Shown piece by piece: positions 7,792-8,543 of a stretch of DNA of 8,543 bases (position 1 is its first letter; the number at the start of each line of letters is the position of its first letter). The position numbers were made by a program, and so were the translations under genes. This stretch comes from Desulfobacterales bacterium (GTDB taxonomy: Bacteria > Desulfobacterota > Desulfobacteria > Desulfobacterales > Desulfosalsimonadaceae). The notes beneath the pieces are model-generated. The model did no database searches. It saw nothing but the letters and a program-made list of their open reading frames with translations, and was not told the origin of the DNA. Location: the NCBI GenBank assembly GCA_018224315.1, contig JAGTVF010000264.1, positions 1 through 8,543 of the forward strand, in the 5' to 3' direction.

Positions 7792-8543
7792 CAATCCGCC
7801 TCTTTGACCAGGCGGAAGCCGGTGGTTTTAAACCTGGCCGCCGGATGGGCGTAGGCGCGGTTGGCGCTTCTTAAGCTGTGGGGGTCGCTGTACCAGGAAC
7901 CTCCCCTGCGTATCCGCCGCACGCATTCAAACGTGCCCGGATCTTCGGGCAGGGGGTATTGATCAAAGCAGTCCTGACACCATTCCCAGACATTGCCGTG
8001 CATGTCGTAAAGCCCCCAGTCATTGGGTTCATAGCTTTTCACCGGTGCCGGCCCGTTTGCCGCCAGTCCCAGCGATTTAACGGTTTCCACGCACTGGCCG
8101 GATTTGACAGGGGAATTGGCGTACATGGCCCGGGTGCATTCAATATTATTGCCCCAGAAAAAAGCGGTTTGCGTGCCGGCCCGGCATGCGTATTCCCATT
8201 GGGTTTCTGTGGGCAGGCGGTAGGTTTGACCGGTACGGCGGTTTAGCTTTTTTATGAATCTTTTGCAGTCATGCCATGAAACCCCGGTAACAGGCAGATC
8301 CTTTGGCCCCTTTCTGGGGAAAAGCCATTTTTTGCCCATCACCGCCTGCCACTGGCCAATGGTCACCTCAGTGGTCTGCATAAAAAACGGCTCAGAGATG
8401 ACCGCCGGGTGGCGTTCTTCGCTTTCACCCCGAAGGGGCGCATCCGGGGGGCTGCCCATCATGAACCGGCCCGGTTCGATTCTGACAAATTCCATGCCCA
8501 GGCGGTTTTGATAAACATTTTCCTCTCCCCAAACAGGCGGGGA
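7791..8543 (-). CDS. FGE-sulfatase (SUMF1)-family protein lacking the FGE catalytic cysteines (5' end beyond window)
   Basis: Member of the formylglycine-generating-enzyme fold family (PF03781 type). Seen in order, counting from Met at 8495: FVRIEPGRFMMGS (3-15), EVTIGQWQAVMG (43-54), PVTGVSWHDC (68-77), YRLPTETQWEYACRAG (92-107), GLYDMHGNVWEWCQD (161-175), RRGGSWYSD (196-204) and TGFRLV (225-230). This is the whole conserved core. True FGE enzymes carry two copper-binding cysteines after GGS; here those positions are Ser203 and Leu208, so sulfatase activation is unlikely, and a binding, structural or other role is more probable. The frame stays open upstream of Met 8495 to the right edge, and the extra residues include YQNRLGMEF, the usual lead-in of this domain, so 8495 is probably an internal Met and the real start lies outside. 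What precedes it (signal peptide or another domain) cannot be seen. The TGA stop overlaps the next start (TGATG). Confidence 0.9.
   Translation of the reverse strand, partial: SPPVWGEENVYQNRLGMEFVRIEPGRFMMGSPPDAPLRGESEERHPAVISEPFFMQTTEVTIGQWQAVMGKKWLFPRKGPKDLPVTGVSWHDCKRFIKKLNRRTGQTYRLPTETQWEYACRAGTQTAFFWGNNIECTRAMYANSPVKSGQCVETVKSLGLAANGPAPVKSYEPNDWGLYDMHGNVWEWCQDCFDQYPLPEDPGTFECVRRIRRGGSWYSDPHSLRSANRAYAHPAARFKTTGFRLVKEAD
7799..7804 (-). promoter_or_regulatory. Ribosome binding site deciding the transporter start
   Basis: AAGAGG on the minus strand sits 7 nt before ATG 7791 and inside the last codons of the FGE-family gene. It supports ATG 7791 over TTG 7794 and implies coupled translation through the TGATG junction. 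Confidence 0.65.

Noticed and set aside
8459..8518. A 19-codon ORF starting at ATG 8518 behind a strong GGAGAGG-like site
   Set aside because: It is out of frame with the FGE-family gene, whose frame is open through this stretch and encodes the conserved domain lead-in there; the purine run simply encodes WGEEN. It could only matter as a leader peptide if the FGE gene truly began at 8495.

Overview
The window is a tightly packed, single-strand gene block. All six genes are read from the minus strand, right to left, and essentially every base is coding; the longest gap between real genes is about 20 nt. Base composition is moderately GC-rich by eye. The gene types (a transporter-HEAT-cyclic-nucleotide-binding fusion, an FGE-sulfatase-family protein, a GshB-type ligase and a peptide ABC importer) suggest a free-living Gram-negative bacterium. 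A Desulfobacterota-type sulfate reducer is my best guess, but that is an impression from gene style, not a marker-based assignment.

Layout in transcription order (right to left). (1) 8543-7791: an FGE-sulfatase/SUMF1-family protein, open at the right edge and lacking both catalytic cysteines of true formylglycine-generating enzymes. (2) 7791-4528: a roughly 1087-residue protein with an ATP/ADP-translocase-like (TLC/NTT, MFS-fold) membrane domain, a long HEAT-type helical repeat region and a C-terminal cyclic-nucleotide-binding domain. (3) 4540-3527: a glutathione-synthetase-like ATP-grasp ligase (gshB). (4) 3513-1798: a secreted family-5 peptide-binding protein. (5) 1777-800: a DppB/OppB-type permease. 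(6) 800-1: a DppC/OppC-type permease, cut by the left edge. The ATPase subunits of the importer would be expected further left, outside the window.

The junctions are TGATG (genes 1/2), a 13-nt overlap (2/3), 13 nt (3/4), 20 nt (4/5) and TGATG (5/6). No promoter or terminator is visible. This is the signature of one long, translationally coupled operon whose promoter lies beyond the right edge. Genes 4-6 make a peptide importer. Gene 3 makes glutathione or a related peptide. Gene 2 looks like a membrane protein whose activity could be tuned by a cyclic nucleotide. Whether these parts serve one pathway, for example uptake of a gamma-glutamyl or other small peptide combined with thiol synthesis, is inference from gene order only.
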